A stretch of 64,000 nt of DNA, from positions 16,161 to 80,160 of the forward strand of contig LUCW03001718.1 in NCBI GenBank assembly GCA_001586965.3. Reading direction: 5' to 3'. Below, one piece after another: positions 1-14,060 of the stretch; within the stretch, counting starts at the first letter, position 1, and every line of letters starts with the position of its first letter. The position numbers and the translations under genes are program-made. Source of the DNA: Sphaeroforma sirkka (lineage: Eukaryota > Opisthokonta > Ichthyosporea > Ichthyophonida). The notes under the pieces are model-generated. The model did not search any database and was not told the origin of the DNA. It was given only the letters and a program-made list of their open reading frames with translations.

Positions 1-1386
1 CAGGTACGCTCACCATCTGTCCATTGCAGTAGGTACTCCTGGGATCCATCACCTCGGATGAACGACCTGTCGTCGACTATCGATGAGAACTGAGTCTCTT
101 CATTTGGTTGTACGTGATTGTTGGAAGTAAATGCTTCCTGAACACTGGCCCTTTCTACGAGGCCAAGTAGCTCATCACTGATCGAGTCAGGGGCTTTAGT
201 CTCATCAAGGCTACAGACAAAATACCCGTTGCCCTCCCTGCATACTATTTTGTATGGTCTGTCATTTGGTGCTGTTAACTTGTTCATTTCACCTTGATAG
301 CGGACCATGACAAGGTCCCCTTCCTGGAAGTTTACATACTTCTGTTGGTATTTTCGATCGTATGCTGCTCGCATCTTCTCTTGATATTGTACAACTTTAC
401 TATCTAGTTGTGGCCTAGTGGCTCCTTCTAGATTTTGCAGTCGCTCTTCCCAAGATACTGTTGTACTGGGTGCGGTCACTGGCTCATTGTAGTCCGTGAG
501 TTGATTCTGTTTGTGACCAAAGTACACATTAAAGCGCGGTGACTTATGTCTTCTGGATATACGCAGATTATGACATATCTGTACGAATGGAAGTCGTGAA
601 CACCAGTTACCCGGATTCTGTTCAACGAATTTCCGTAGCAGTGGCATGAGGTCTCTATGTGATCGTTCGCTCGCGCCTAAGACTTTGGGTTGATACGGCC
701 GAGAGACTAGGTGTTACATTGGCGCTTGTTCAACAACTTTTGAGAGTATGTTGTTAATATATATAGTGCCTTGGTCCGTTTGTATGATATGTGGAAATCC
801 ATGTTCACACACAATTGGTACCAGCGCGCGTGCTATGGTAGCCGCTGATTTGTCCATCATTGGACGCAAGATGATGTACGATGAATATACATCAAGCCAT
901 ACTACGTATGTGTGTCCTCTATTGGAATCCAATAGTGCCCCTATGGTGTCCACTTGGACTCTGTCGCTGGGATATGCGGATTGATTGTAAGGGATGAAAT
1001 TCCTTTTTGTGTATCTTGTTTTTGAGACATGGTATGCATCCGTCAATGAGCTTGTGTACATGTTGTTGGATATCAGCCTAATCATGTCCATCTGCTTGTA
1101 ACCTGTGTACTGTTTCCTCAGGAGTGTAATGTCTCAAGTTATGGTATTGCTCGATGATATTGACATGTGTCTCATATGCTGTTGCATGTGGTGCGTCTAC
1201 AGAGTGAACTGAATCTGATGCTGCAACGTGTATAGAAGGTTGGTCCCGCGTTGAGTCAAAGTATGGAAACTTCGCTCCTATCTTTGCGGCTAATGTGACA
1301 CCCCATGGGGTCTTGCCACAAGCCTTCTTGCCTTCTTTGAGAAATGTATTGTTTGTGTTTTCCACCAGCATCGGGTCTTCTTCTAG
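1..1386 (-). pseudogene. Family C Ty3/gypsy pol 3' fragment (Dam-like tail, integrase, chromodomain)
   Basis: Read right to left. It opens with the tail of the Dam-like domain (DPMLVENT, then ACGKTPWG at about 1301-1324), as in families A and B. The integrase follows: an HHCC finger (HNLRH near 1118-1155, CIPC near 1026-1040) and a D-D-E core (VQVDTIG near 940-960, QTDQG near 770-785, GASERS near 661-678). A GPY/F-like module (RPYKIV near 245-262) and the start of a chromodomain (EYLLQW, within 1-60) end at the window edge. There is a frameshift near 1090 and an in-frame stop near 718, so it is not functional as written. Its upstream part is cut off by the A1 5' LTR. The protein differs clearly from A and B, so C is a separate family of the same lineage. 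Confidence 0.8.
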
Positions 1387-1567
1387 TGTAGTAAAAGTCC
1401 CCTTAAACCAGTATCAGTGTGGAGTTAGAATTAGTTTACAATTAATTCACACGAGGTGGAATTATTTGTAGACCACGTAGACAATCAAATATAAGAATAA
1501 ATACACCGCACTGAGCCTCAGGGAGACTGAGTAGGTTTTAGTATCGTATTTTGATGTGTTTACTACA
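1387..1567 (+). repeat. A1 5' LTR (family A)
   Basis: A 181-bp LTR running from TGTAGTAAAAGTCC to GTTTACTACA. The same sequence occurs at 9801-9980, 35938-36121 and 42002-42181 in this orientation, and inverted at 14061-14242, 23508-23688 and 27977-28159. It carries a short hairpin around CTGAG and CTCAG near 1511-1531 (one arm mutated here). No TGG-type primer binding site follows the 3' end. Confidence 0.85.
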
Positions 1568-3623
<2,056 letters not shown>

Positions 3624-5641
3624 ATGCCTATGCGTCCAGCACCCGCAGCCCTCGACGCACTCGTCGCGACGGCAAAGCAACCCAGAGATCCTTGTCAGAT
3701 TTCGAGCAGACCCACCACGGAGGCACAGCGTCGAAGAAATGAACAACCGCGATATGAACAGACAGACCAAGACATGCGCCAGGCAGCAAGCAGGCAATAA
3801 CAGTTGGGGCACAGGTCTCGCTTATCGGCAAGAGGGAGAGCAGATCCAGAAGACAGTGAGGTGCAATTTGTGATTAGGCATACTAGTCGTTCAAAGTCTG
3901 CTGAACCAGCAGCTGAGCGACACAGGGTAGCCAACGTCCGAGGTACCTCGGGCATTCATTCAACGGGTGATAGACCGCATTCATGGCAGTCTTTTCACCG
4001 AGCACCTGAACGAGATTTCACTCGAAAGCGATCTCGATCGGGGAGTTTCACCAGTGCAAGTCAGATTTCCATCGCAGGCAACAGGGATGAGTGACCAGTC
4101 CAACGGCATAGCAATGTGTCAGAGTGGGCCACGGGCACTCGTCAGCAAAAATCTGACGAACTCAGGAGCCGACAGCTAGAGCAATAATTGAGCGACCCAC
4201 ATGGGGATTATCGTAGGGAAGCCGAACGAGAACAACTACGTAGACGATGGGAACTCAGCGGACAGCACCGAGACTTCGCGCGATCGATGCAGGATATGCG
4301 CAAGGCTAGTTATGTCGACGACGGTAAGCGCAAGTCTAGTGACGTCGACGACAGTAATATTCATGGCAGCAGAAAACGACCACACAAAGACGAACAGGCG
4401 AGCGAGCCGATCATGACACCAGCGCAGTGGAACGAACATCGCCGAGCCATGTGTCAACGCCTCGAAGGGAAGATATCTTTCTTTGTGGATGAACTTTGTC
4501 GAGCACACGGAAACTACGATGTCCCAAGATGTACATTACTAACGTCCACGATCGATACACTGAAAGGAGCGTTGAATACTCAATTGGAAGCTATCAGGAA
4601 GAGCAGAGCTCCGGAGCCACGGACATGACCCGATTGGCCTTTAGACCGTTATCAATTAAGTAGCACATCCGATAGAGACACACCAGGGGCGCTAGAAGAG
4701 GCACTGAAGAACGCCCATGTCTCAGGACTAGATGAGTCGTGGATTGTACGTTAGTTCTATAAGGTACTCATACATTTTAAGGCAGCAAAGGCCGCAATTG
4801 ACTATCTCCGTGACAATCATAATCAGCTGAGGGTATATCTAGCGGAACAGGTCATAGACCAAATCTGTGAACATGAGAGCAAGGCCACCGTAGACCCTAC
4901 CTTTAAGAAGTTGGCAAAGGTAAACCCCACACCAAGGGTGTAGAGTCAGCCAGGGAACATTTGAACAAGATTGTGGAAGTTCACAAGAGAGCCTGGGAGT
5001 GAGCAGATAAGGGCAAGGACTTTCCTGAGCGGTTGCTTAATCACTGCCTCATACAGGCCCTCGAGGACCTGACAGGTAATATGACATATGAACGCACGCT
5101 ACAACACCACATAGGTTGGGACCAGCTGGAGACTGAAGACCTTCTCCGTATTTTCAATCCAGACATACAAGAAACCGATGCCATCCTCAGACAACGGGTA
5201 CGGACACAGATGAATGTGGGGGATCGGCGTAGACAGCTTCCAGCCCAACAACGAGATCGTATTTTGAATATGAATACAGGAGGAGGCAGCACACAACGCA
5301 CAAGCACGTCTACGACCACCACGTATTACGCGTGCAGAGCGGGTGCCCCACCCAGTTTCAGGCATATATCTTCCTGCAAGCACTACCAGTCGAACAAACG
5401 GGTTGGATTCACATCCAACTCGGGCCGAGGATTCAAGCAAGGCGTATCCTTCAATAAGAGTTTGCCCGCGGTCAACACCATCACGGCTCTGATATACTCG
5501 GACGACCAGCAAACGGAGCATGAGGGGACCACGCCTACAGACACACACATTGCTTCCATACTGGCACTCCCAGACGAAATCGAACAGGGTGAGTTGGAAG
5601 AGGATACAACGTGGGAAACCATAGGCAGCGATCAGGAATAG
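3624..5641 (+). pseudogene. gag: A1 gag, degenerate
   Basis: Structural Gag of family A, starting at the ATG used by the cleaner A2 copy (MPMRP). The N-terminal third is basic and Ser/Arg-rich; the middle matches the helical capsid-like part of A2; near the C-terminus is an unusual knuckle, C-x2-C-x9-H-x3-C, whose first Cys is Tyr here (about 5325-5385). There are stops or frameshifts around 3800, 4186, 4627, 4752 and 4942. The clean 202-residue C-terminal part (5033-5641) ends in GSDQE followed by TAG, after which the pol frame continues. Confidence 0.75.
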
Positions 5642-8600
5642 GACGTAAGGGTGTCGGATGCAGATGCAACTTTAGTTTTCCCGTCTAGTACACCTGTGAT
5701 ACTATAGATTAAAGATTCATTACTTTCAATGGGCAATCGAGTATTCATATCTATCCTGATTAACGGTAAGACATGCAGGGCGTTAGTAAATTCTGGGGCA
5801 AACAGAAGTTGCATTGATTCGACATCCGCACACGATTGGGGATTGCAAATTAAGTCGGCTCCGGAGGGATCCTATATATACCTAGCTGATCGTAGTCTTC
5901 GTACACGGCGAATAGGCTCAACCGTACAAACTCCAGTACGATATAGTCTAGAGCTCACAGGACAGTCCTTCGAGCTAATGAATCTACCACCGGCTATCCA
6001 CGCGATCGTATGCCAGGATCTTATGCCTGGCTTAGGGCTATAAGTGGGAAGCCTTCAATCGCCATTCTCACCCATTGATCCAACGGAGCTAGACAAACTA
6101 TTGGAACCAATACCGTTGAGACGATCACCAGATTTGACCGAGGAAACCGGTGTTCACCTGGAACTAGACAAGGAACTGAGGGACAATGACGGTATTCGAG
6201 AAAAGGACAGGTGCAGACTGAAAGGAGGCGAAGTTAGATTGCCAGTGACACCAGATCAAGCTGCAAGGATGCGGAAAGCAGTAAGGAACTTTGTAGCAGA
6301 AAAATGGATACCATGGGTAGATAGACAGGTGCAGAAGTGGATTCAAGATTTGGTCATAGTTCAAAGGTATACAGCCACTTCCGTCAACTTACCCTTGCTC
6401 GCCGTGCCAGAGTATACTCAATCTGGAGAACTAAAGAAAGTGCGAGTGTGATTGGACCTCAGAGCGGTGAATGCATTAATACCGGCGGATCAGTTCATTA
6501 TTCCCCGTATCAACAATATCATTGGTAACATCAAAGGGAAGAGATATTACACAACATTGGATCTAACCGCAGCGTACCATCGACTCCCAATTCACCCTGA
6601 TTCTCAGTATCTATTCAGTTTCACACATGGCAAGAGCCAGTATTCTTTTACATCAGCGCCATTTGGACTACACACACTGACGAAGCAATTTCAGCGTACC
6701 CTGAGTGTGATATTGCAAGGACTTCCGGCATACCACTACCTGGACGACATCGTAATAGCAACAGATGACTACGAGGAACACGTACGAGTAGTGAAAGAGG
6801 TCATTCGGCGGCTGACGTACCACAGTTTCAAGCTAAACCCTTCAAAATGTCATTTTGCAGTCAAAGAAGTCATGATCCTAGGGAAGCGAGTATCGAAGGC
6901 CGGATATGATTTGCCATGAAAAGCAGGCCAAGCTCATTGACTGGCCAACCCCGAAGAAGTACAAAGACATTGCATCGGCCTTGGGATTAGCCAACTTTCT
7001 TCACGAGCACCTACCAAACTTTGCAGAGGTAGTTGCCCCACTCCGGGAATTCGTAAGACTGAGGCCTAAGGAAATTATTGGAGACAGGTGGGAACAGAGC
7101 CACCAGCAAGCTTGGGATGCCATGAAGCAAGCCATAGTTGAGGCAGTAGTGTTGAAATTTCCCGTCGACGAAGTACCTTTACAACTCGAAACGGATGCAA
7201 GCGACTACGGTATTGGAGGTGCATTGTTCCAGACCATAGAAGGGAAGAAGCAGTACCTAATGTTCTTCAGCAAGACCCTCAACGCAGCACAGCGTAATTA
7301 CGCAACACCCATGAAGGAATTATTGGCCTTGGTATATGGTCTCACACACTTCTGGGATCATCTCGAAGGTCAACGCTTTTCAGTGTTGAATGATCACAAG
7401 GCTTTGGTGTATATGAACACACAGCTAAAGCTGAATCCGATGCTACAACGATGGCATCACATCATAGCGCCTTTCAATTTCACTATCTCGCACATCCCGG
7501 GTATAAAGAACGTGCTACCAGACGCGTGGTCTAGGCTTCATGAGGGAACTTTTGAGACTGAGGACCCGGAGGTACTATATGCAGAATGTTGGCAACTTTT
7601 TCCAAATTACTTTGAGCAAGCACAACGGATTATGGGTGAGAATAATGTCGATGTCTTTGCTTCGCGACAGGGTCACCATTTGCCACGCTACTACACCGAA
7701 GATGACAAGGGTGGAGCGTTTGCACATTGTTGGAAAGATATAGACGGATGGATGAACCCACCATGGAGATTAATCCATAGAAAGTTGCGCAAGATACGAT
7801 CAGAGAGGGTCACAGCTACGGTGTGTCTACCGTGGGCGCCCCACGAGCCTCGGTTCCAGTTATTCAAGTCGCTTCTACAAAGAGACCCAGTATTAGTTCC
7901 AAGGACAGCCCACTCCTTCCTCAAATACGGAAAGTATGCGAGTGGCAAGACACCATGGGGTCACACAGTCATTGCCAGAGTAGGCCACGCAATGGTTACA
8001 GCCTTCCAGTGACGTTTTCGAACCGTCCTCAGTATCGAAAGTCACCCCATTATATACTTCTCGGCTAGTATCGATCACTACCTCGGAAGTAGCCATGACG
8101 GATTCTCCAGATGAGGAAGAGATAAGCCGTCGCACACAGCTCACCTTGTGTCAGCATGAGATTGGGCATCATAGAGCAGAGGATACAGTTGCTCAGCTAC
8201 ATCAGAACGGACATTTGTGGCTTAACGCTCTGGAACTTGCACATACAGTTAGGAGAAATTGTCGCATATGTCTAGGACAGAGGGTGTTACGGAAGGGATT
8301 TCACCCGATGATTAATATAACAGCAAAGTATCCGTGGGATTATATTCAAGTCGACATGATTCCAATGCCACTAGTTTCAGCAGCAGGAAATCGAGATATT
8401 TTGCACGTCTTGGATATAGCAACGGGGTACTCGATATTAAGAGCAACGGCCACAAAGTCAGCAGAAGTGGTGACATCGAAACTTATGGAGGTGTTTGGGG
8501 AACATGGGTTTCCCAGGAAAATCCAATCAGACGAGGGAGGCGAGTTTTCGAACAAGATTGTTAAACTAATAACTCAAGAAGTTGGAGTGATGCATGCGAA

Positions 8601-9476
8601 GTCGCCACCATATTGCCCTCATGTTCTGGGAGCAGCGGAGAGAAGACACAGAGACATGCACGAAGGAGTTTGCAAGCTATGTGAATCTTTACCTACGGCA
8701 TGGGATGTCCGACTACCACTTATTATGCTGCGCCAGAACCTCCGAATATCTCGGCGACACAAGACAGCACCATTCAGTGCTTACTTCGGTCGCCGTCATG
8801 TTCCGTTTGCTGACTTCATGGATGACCTTCCGGGGGAATCAGCCGGTCACCAATGAGGCTTGGGCACACCGGCTGGATCGTTTGCACGACACTATCTTGC
8901 CGACGCTTTACAAGGTCACGCAGAAATACGCAGACACACTATCCAGGCAGTTTGACTGCCTCCATGCTTACGATTTTATCGCCTTTCAACCAGGGGATGT
9001 GGTAATGGTACGGTCCGAAGGTCGCACAACCAAAGCAATGCGACCTATGTTTGGACCATACGTTGTCAAAGCCAGACAGGGACAAGGATATGAACTGGCA
9101 CATAAGGATGATTCACTTCCAGATACTTTCAAAGGTTAACCAGTTAGAGTGGAACTTTTGCGATTACTCCATAGAGCCACCGAAGAGTTTTAGAAGATCA
9201 TATGTGGCATGATAGTTCCTCGGTCCGTTACATCATTCGACATAGACAAGGGAATACAGAATACTTGGTTCGCTGGCGGGAAGGTGATCCAACTTGGGAG
9301 TCAGCCGAAGCTTTTGACGATCCGAATGATATCGCTGCATACCACAAAGCCGAGCAACCTCGACAGAAAAGAAAGCGGCACAACAACAATAATTCCAACA
9401 TTACGTTGATGAATACTAGATGTCTATCATCTACTTCCGGATCGATGTTTGTCTCTCCTCGTGAGATTTCACCATG
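5642..9476 (+). pseudogene. pol: A1 pol: protease, RT, RNase H, Dam-like, integrase, chromodomain
   Basis: Domains in order: retropepsin (active site NSGA near 5787-5798; the catalytic Asp is lost, other copies have DSGA); RT with YLDD near 6737-6748; RNase H with ETDASDYG near 7186-7210; Dam-like domain with VDVFAS near 7650 and NPPW at 7755-7766; integrase HHCC finger (8155-8275), D near 8354, D near 8530, E near 8637; GPY/F module near 9050; chromodomain near 9220-9370. The longest open part (6906-8012) joins the RNase H and Dam-like regions in one frame, so they belong to one polyprotein. Breaks lie near 5707, 6041, 6449, 6905, 8000, 8850 and 9139. Confidence 0.85.
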
Positions 9477-9800
9477 ATGTAGAGGCGAACGACGATTCCA
9501 CAACTCGAGCTTATAGGCGAGTATAACTCCAGCGGATACCCTAGCTTATGGGGGGTGAAAACATACCAGCGGATACCCTAGCTTTTTGGGGGGTGAAAAT
9601 ATACCAGCACAGCCGGGATGGTTCAAAAGTCCAGTTTCCAAGGCACGAACTTACTCAGCAAAAAGATTTTCACTAGGTTTTTATATATATATATTGTTTA
9701 ATTTACACTACTAGTTTTATATGTTTAATTTTTAATAGTTTAAGAGGTCATATATTTTTGAAGCTCTTCAATCATTGGTGACGCTTGAGCTTGAGGGGAG
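9477..9800 (+). repeat. A1 3' UTR with tandem repeat and polypurine tract
   Basis: A unit of about 38 bp (CCAGCGGATACCCTAGCT, then a G-run, GTGAAAA and ATA) occurs twice at about 9529-9602. It is preceded by a related segment (ACTCGAGCTTATAGG, then GAGTATAA). The same arrangement follows pol in A2, A3 and A4. The region ends in a purine-rich stretch (GCTTGAGGGGAG, 9789-9800) directly before the LTR, the expected polypurine tract for plus-strand priming. Confidence 0.75.
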
Positions 9801-9980
9801 TGTAATAAAAGTCCCCTTAAACCACTATCAGTGTGGAGTTATAATTAGTTTACAATTAATTCACACAAGGTGAATTAGTTGCAGACCACGTAGACAATCA
9901 AATATAAGAATAAATACACCGCACTGAGCCTCAGGGAGACTCAGTAGGTTTTAGTATCGTATTTTGATGTGTTTACTACA
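9801..9980 (+). repeat. A1 3' LTR (family A)
   Basis: A 180-bp LTR from TGTAATAAAAGTCC to GTTTACTACA, in direct repeat with 1387-1567 and following a polypurine tract. The two LTRs differ at a few positions, for example the fifth base. Confidence 0.85.
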
Positions 9981-10639
9981 ACTCTACGTTGTTGAGAAAG
10001 AGAGCGCCGCCTTCTACAATAAGCAGTGGAAACAGTGAACATGTAGAAAAGAAGCGAAAAGAGATAATCAACGTAGATACCAATGTAGTGGAAGGTAATG
10101 TGTCAGAGTCGAAGTCATTTTATGTCGGCTGCTGGATCTTGCAGGAGAACGTTGTAGTACAATGCTGCAAACCAGGGGAGTGGATCAAAGGCTCACTTAT
10201 ATCCGGGGTATTCTACCATTTGTCACAATTACCCTCTCTGGCGTTTCGTTTCTGTGATGCTGATGCACACAGAGTATGGATGAAGGACTTATACAAGTAT
10301 CATAGGGCAGAAAGCTTACGACTTAAGGGACCACCACAGGTGTCCGAAAGGATTTCTGTATTGATCCCATGGAATCATAGCAACGCACATTGGAACTTGG
10401 CGATTGTTACATTGTACACAACTAACGCTACAGTTACTATTTTAGATAGTGTGCCAAATACTGTTAGAGCTGACGAACAATTCAATTGTATAGTACGATG
10501 GATGAAATGTTACCTCACAGATAATGTTACATGCAGCCTAAAAGTAGGCGGTATAAACCAACACGACAGTTTTAGCTGTGGGGGTTTGCTTTGTGCCTAT
10601 GCCAGAGCAGTATCAGAAAATCCCACAACTCGTGCATGA
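9981..10639 (+). pseudogene. Truncated Ulp1-like (C48) cysteine protease
   Basis: The open frame runs out of the A1 LTR with no ATG near its start, so the N-terminus was lost at the junction. The C-terminal 130 residues show the C48/Ulp1 signature in order: His-Trp in NAHWNLAI, Asp in TILDSV, then Gln and Cys in NQHDSFSCGG. All catalytic positions (His, Asp, Gln, Cys) are present. Ulp1-family enzymes cleave SUMO-like modifiers, and many eukaryotic DNA transposons (for example Mutator-like ones) carry such a gene. It could be a host gene or transposon cargo; no transposase is visible. A small inverted-repeat element starts 283 bp downstream. Confidence 0.7.
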
Positions 10640-10922
10640 TTTGGAGGCATTGTCTCCGCACTAATATGTCACAAGCGTCCAACATGACAACAGAATTAGA
10701 AAATGGATTTCCGAAATACTATTCTTGTATATTCCCGTAAAAGAGCATCACAGACCACGTGAGTTGCGAACCAGGCAGTGAGATAAGCTTGAATGAAGCA
10801 GCATATATCAACACAGATCAATAAAGACAACACATCCCCCCCCCCCCCTCAACACATTTATTCGTAAAAAATGGATATAGCCGAAGGCTCTTTAATTTAA
10901 ATTTAAGCAAATTTTGCACCAT
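10640..10922. other. Non-coding stretch after the Ulp1-like fragment
   Basis: AT-rich with one run of 10 C near 10839-10848. I see no gene and no recognised element. Confidence 0.4.
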
Positions 10923-11078
10923 AAAGTCACTAAATGAACATAAAAAAATTGGAATTGTCACTAAATGTACATTTATTTGTACATATTTGATCCATATTTC
11001 AGTACGTTTTCATCGAGAAAAAGGGTGAATGTGCATTTAGTGACTTTTCCACATTTTCAATGTACATTTAGCGACTTT
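10923..11078. mobile_element. Small inverted-repeat element (MITE-like)
   Basis: AAAGTCACTAAATG at 10923 is matched in inverse by CATTTAGCGACTTT ending at 11078. A second, inner pair (GTCACTAAATGTACAT near 10957; ATGTGCATTTAGTGAC near 11029) is nested inside. The 156-bp unit could fold into a double hairpin. No clear target-site duplication flanks it. It may be a MITE, or the subterminal end of a DNA transposon that carried the neighbouring protease. Confidence 0.45.
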
Positions 11079-11825
11079 GTTCATAATTGTACTCGTTGTA
11101 GGTTCTGTAATGTAATACTTCCTTTATTTTTGGTAGCACGAATTTATTTTGTTCATATTGGTATTTGATCTCACGTATGTCTAAAAATGTTCTTACTTTC
11201 TCCTATTTAGTCATGTTCACCTGTCGATAACAATGGTAGGTTCGCCGTTGTTGGCGTAGTCCGTTTGTACATGAGACCATCTGTAAGCCATCTCTTCGCG
11301 CTTTCATCCGTTTGCTGGAGCGTATGCACCGAAGTCTAGTAGGGTTTTATGTATTGTCAATGTGTACTCTTTGGTCTCATGGTGCGGGAAACAAGGATAA
11401 AGGTTGGTAATTTATATCATTTGCATTGATTAACAATCATCTGTGTTTAAATCGAACCTGTCAGCCCGGTCAATCATGTTTACTTCCGCCCACCAGTTGT
11501 TTCAGGACTCATCGCTATCTGTTATCTCTTCTACCTTCTCGGAAGTAATGGATAGTCTGGCTACCTGCACATTGTTCTTGACACGCTCCTCCACCTTTTT
11601 GTTTCGATTCGATGTCTTCATAGGTCACTGTAGGGCTGGTGACACCATACAATAAGAACATCCAAGTACTGTCGCCCCTTTCTTCTCTTGGGGTTGTCCT
11701 ATTGGTTTATTGGGTTGGTTTGTTTTGGTGCGCCATTGCCTGGTTTGTGACGTTTGGTTGCATTAGTTGTGGCGTTCTGAGGCTGACTGCGCGTGGCCGC
11801 GTGCGAATTGTATCTCTTGTTTGTA
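11079..11825. other. Unassigned region
   Basis: Only short open frames. On the - strand a short frame (11943-11707, crossing into the repeat) reads TEATTRAAAKVQTRDTIR, with no family I recognise. No RNA gene or terminal repeat is visible. Confidence 0.3.
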
Positions 11826-13196
11826 CTTTGGCTGCTGCTCTTGTGGTTGCTTCAGTAAGAGAATAGAACACAGTATGTTCCATATCTGTTAAGTGCTCAT
11901 CACTTTCATCAAGCAGTTTATCTGCTCTAATGACGGCGCCCACCGTAATACATGAGTGCCTGGTATCTTGCTACTTTGATGATTTGCGTGTAAATGGGCT
12001 CTTTGTCCGTGTTTCGGTAACGCTCCTATAACACTTGCATAGTTCTATGCAACCGCTCTGTGCGCACCTCTACGTTCAGTGCCTTGTACTCCGTCATTGA
12101 GAAATCAATCCAACAGATAGTCCACTGAATGGTGTCTGAGTCTCTCAATAATAATTATATTAAATTGCTCCAATGATCCTTGTAGTGTTTTTGTGGTCTG
12201 CGTTTCTGAATCACGTATCTCATTGAGTACCCCCCTTGTCTTCTCAGTTGAGTCAGTGGAATCTAATAGATATTTCACTAGCGCTGGATACTGACATAGT
12301 GGCAAAAGATTTGACTAAGTGCGTAGTGACCTCTATTATCTTGACAAATTTCCTTTTGAAGTAACTGTCTCTGTGTAACTTGGGAAATTCAGCAGTTTGG
12401 ACAGTGCAGGTTCATTGACTTCATCTCCTTAGCGTGAACGCATGATCTTTAGCTCGCTAATGTATTGACGGATTTGATCTACTTCATCCTCTTCGTCGTC
12501 ACCACACTCACTTTGGCTGCTGCTCTTGTGGTTGCTTCAGTAAGAGAATAGAACACAGTATGTTCCATATCTGTTAAGTGCTCATCACTTTCATCAAGCA
12601 GTTTATCTGCTCTAATGACGGCGCCCACCGTAATACATGAGTGCCTGGTATCTTGCTACTTTGATGATTTGCGTGTAAATGGGCTCTTTGTCCGTGTTTC
12701 GGTAACGCTCCTATAACACTTGCATAGTTCTATGCAACCGCTCTGTGCGCACCTCTACGTTCAGTGCCTTGTACTCCGTCATTGAGAAATCAATCCAACA
12801 GATAGTCCACTGAATGGTGTCTGAGTCTCTCAATAATAATTATATTAAATTGCTCCAATGATCCTTGTAGTGTTTTGTGGTCTGCGTTTCTGAATCACGT
12901 ATCTCATTGAGTACCCCCTTGGTCTTCTCAGTTGAGTCAGTGGAATCTAATAGATATTTCACTAGCGCTGGATACTGACATAGTGGCAAAGATTTGACTA
13001 AGTGCGTAGTGACCTCTATAATATCTTGACAAATTTCCTTTTTGAAGTAACTGTCTCTGTGTAACTTGGGAAATTCAGCAGTTTGGACAGTGCAGGTTCA
13101 TTGACTTCATCTCCTTAGCGTGAACGCATGATCTCTAGCTCGCTAATGTATTGACGGATTTGATCTACTTCATCCTCTTCGTCGTCACCACACTCA
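11826..13196. repeat. Tandem duplication, two copies of about 685 bp
   Basis: The segment starting CTTTGGCTGCTGCTC at 11826 and ending ACCACACTCA at 12510 is repeated at 12511-13196. The copies are nearly identical, differing mostly by single-base run-length changes. The - strand of each carries pieces of a frame with NEIRDSETQTTKTLQG and LTDMEHTVFYS, which may be a decayed gag-like protein of an unidentified element. The sharp copy boundaries and near-identity point to a recent duplication or an assembly artefact. Confidence 0.85.
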
Positions 13197-14060
13197 TTGA
13201 TAGCTTGGTCGTATATCTCCCTGAGTTCATTGTCTACCAGTGGCATACGACGTTCTGGTTGCTGGTCGTGAATGCCTACTCTCATTCTGTTAAAAATTGG
13301 CTACAAATCTACTCACCAGGAAATAATTGCCTTGGCAAATGCATTTTGTCTATTTCTAAACGCACTGCTGATACCTGGATGGGCGCCCCCCCCGGTGTTG
13401 GTTGGTTTGAGCCACTACCTGGGCTTGGCGCCCTACGTAGGGCTGACATCCGCACCATCCCCGCCACCCCCTTCACCACCATACATATTGTTCTCAGATA
13501 TTAAAGTATCTTAAAGTGTTTTAAGTTTCAAGCGAATAGTTGTGATTTATTTGATTCGAGTCCCTGCTTTTATATGCTTTGGACTCGTAAGTTGAGCCAT
13601 TAAAAAAACACCTCTTAAGGTGAAAAAGGTTCTCACTTATTCTACGATCCAATCCAAAGGCAGCGTCACCACGTCTTCAAAGATTGTGGCTCCCATTGTA
13701 ATCTTTGGCCTTATGCTCTTAGATTGTACTTCTCCGATAGTTAGGGATGCCTTTATGCCCATCAGAGATATTCTATATTAATGATTCCATACTCCCGGCA
13801 TTTCGGTTCCGAGATAATTCCATCTAAAATATTTCTGTGTCCCTCTCTGAGTTTAGATTCTCTCCTTGTTTGATGCTGGGATAAGCCTTGTTGAGTCTCC
13901 GCTGTTTGGCCGTAGTTTTATGCTTGGTAAACAATCCTGGTTTACTGCGATCAATACACGCCTGCTCTAGTTTCAGTTGGATTGAGTTGTCTGTGTTGGT
14001 GTCTGTGTATCGCAGGTTATTAGTAAAGACTTCTGCTATAGTCGTTCCGAATAGGCGCTT
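13197..14060 (-). other. Decayed coding remnants, unidentified
   Basis: Read on the - strand, 14060-13824 is open (TNNLRYTDTNTDNS, then TAKQRRLNKAYPS), followed by a frameshifted continuation near 13640-13800 (ITMGATIFEDVVTLPLDW) and, nearer the duplication, a glycine-rich then acidic stretch (NECGDDEEDEVDQIRQYI near 13150-13200). These may belong to one old gene that continues into the duplicated segment, possibly a gag of another element, but no diagnostic motif is present. Confidence 0.3.

Noticed and set aside
8346-8555. Opposite-strand frames over pol (also near 7691, 10040, 16189, 33799, 56234)
   Set aside because: Shadows of the pol coding strand; the same shadows recur in each copy.
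10965-11168. Short frame MYIYLYIFDPYF
   Set aside because: It lies across the inverted-repeat element and an AT-rich region; composition alone explains it.
13151-13504. Hydrophobic frame that could be a membrane protein
   Set aside because: It overlaps the tandem duplication, has no support from a homologous frame in the first copy, and the opposite strand looks more gene-like.
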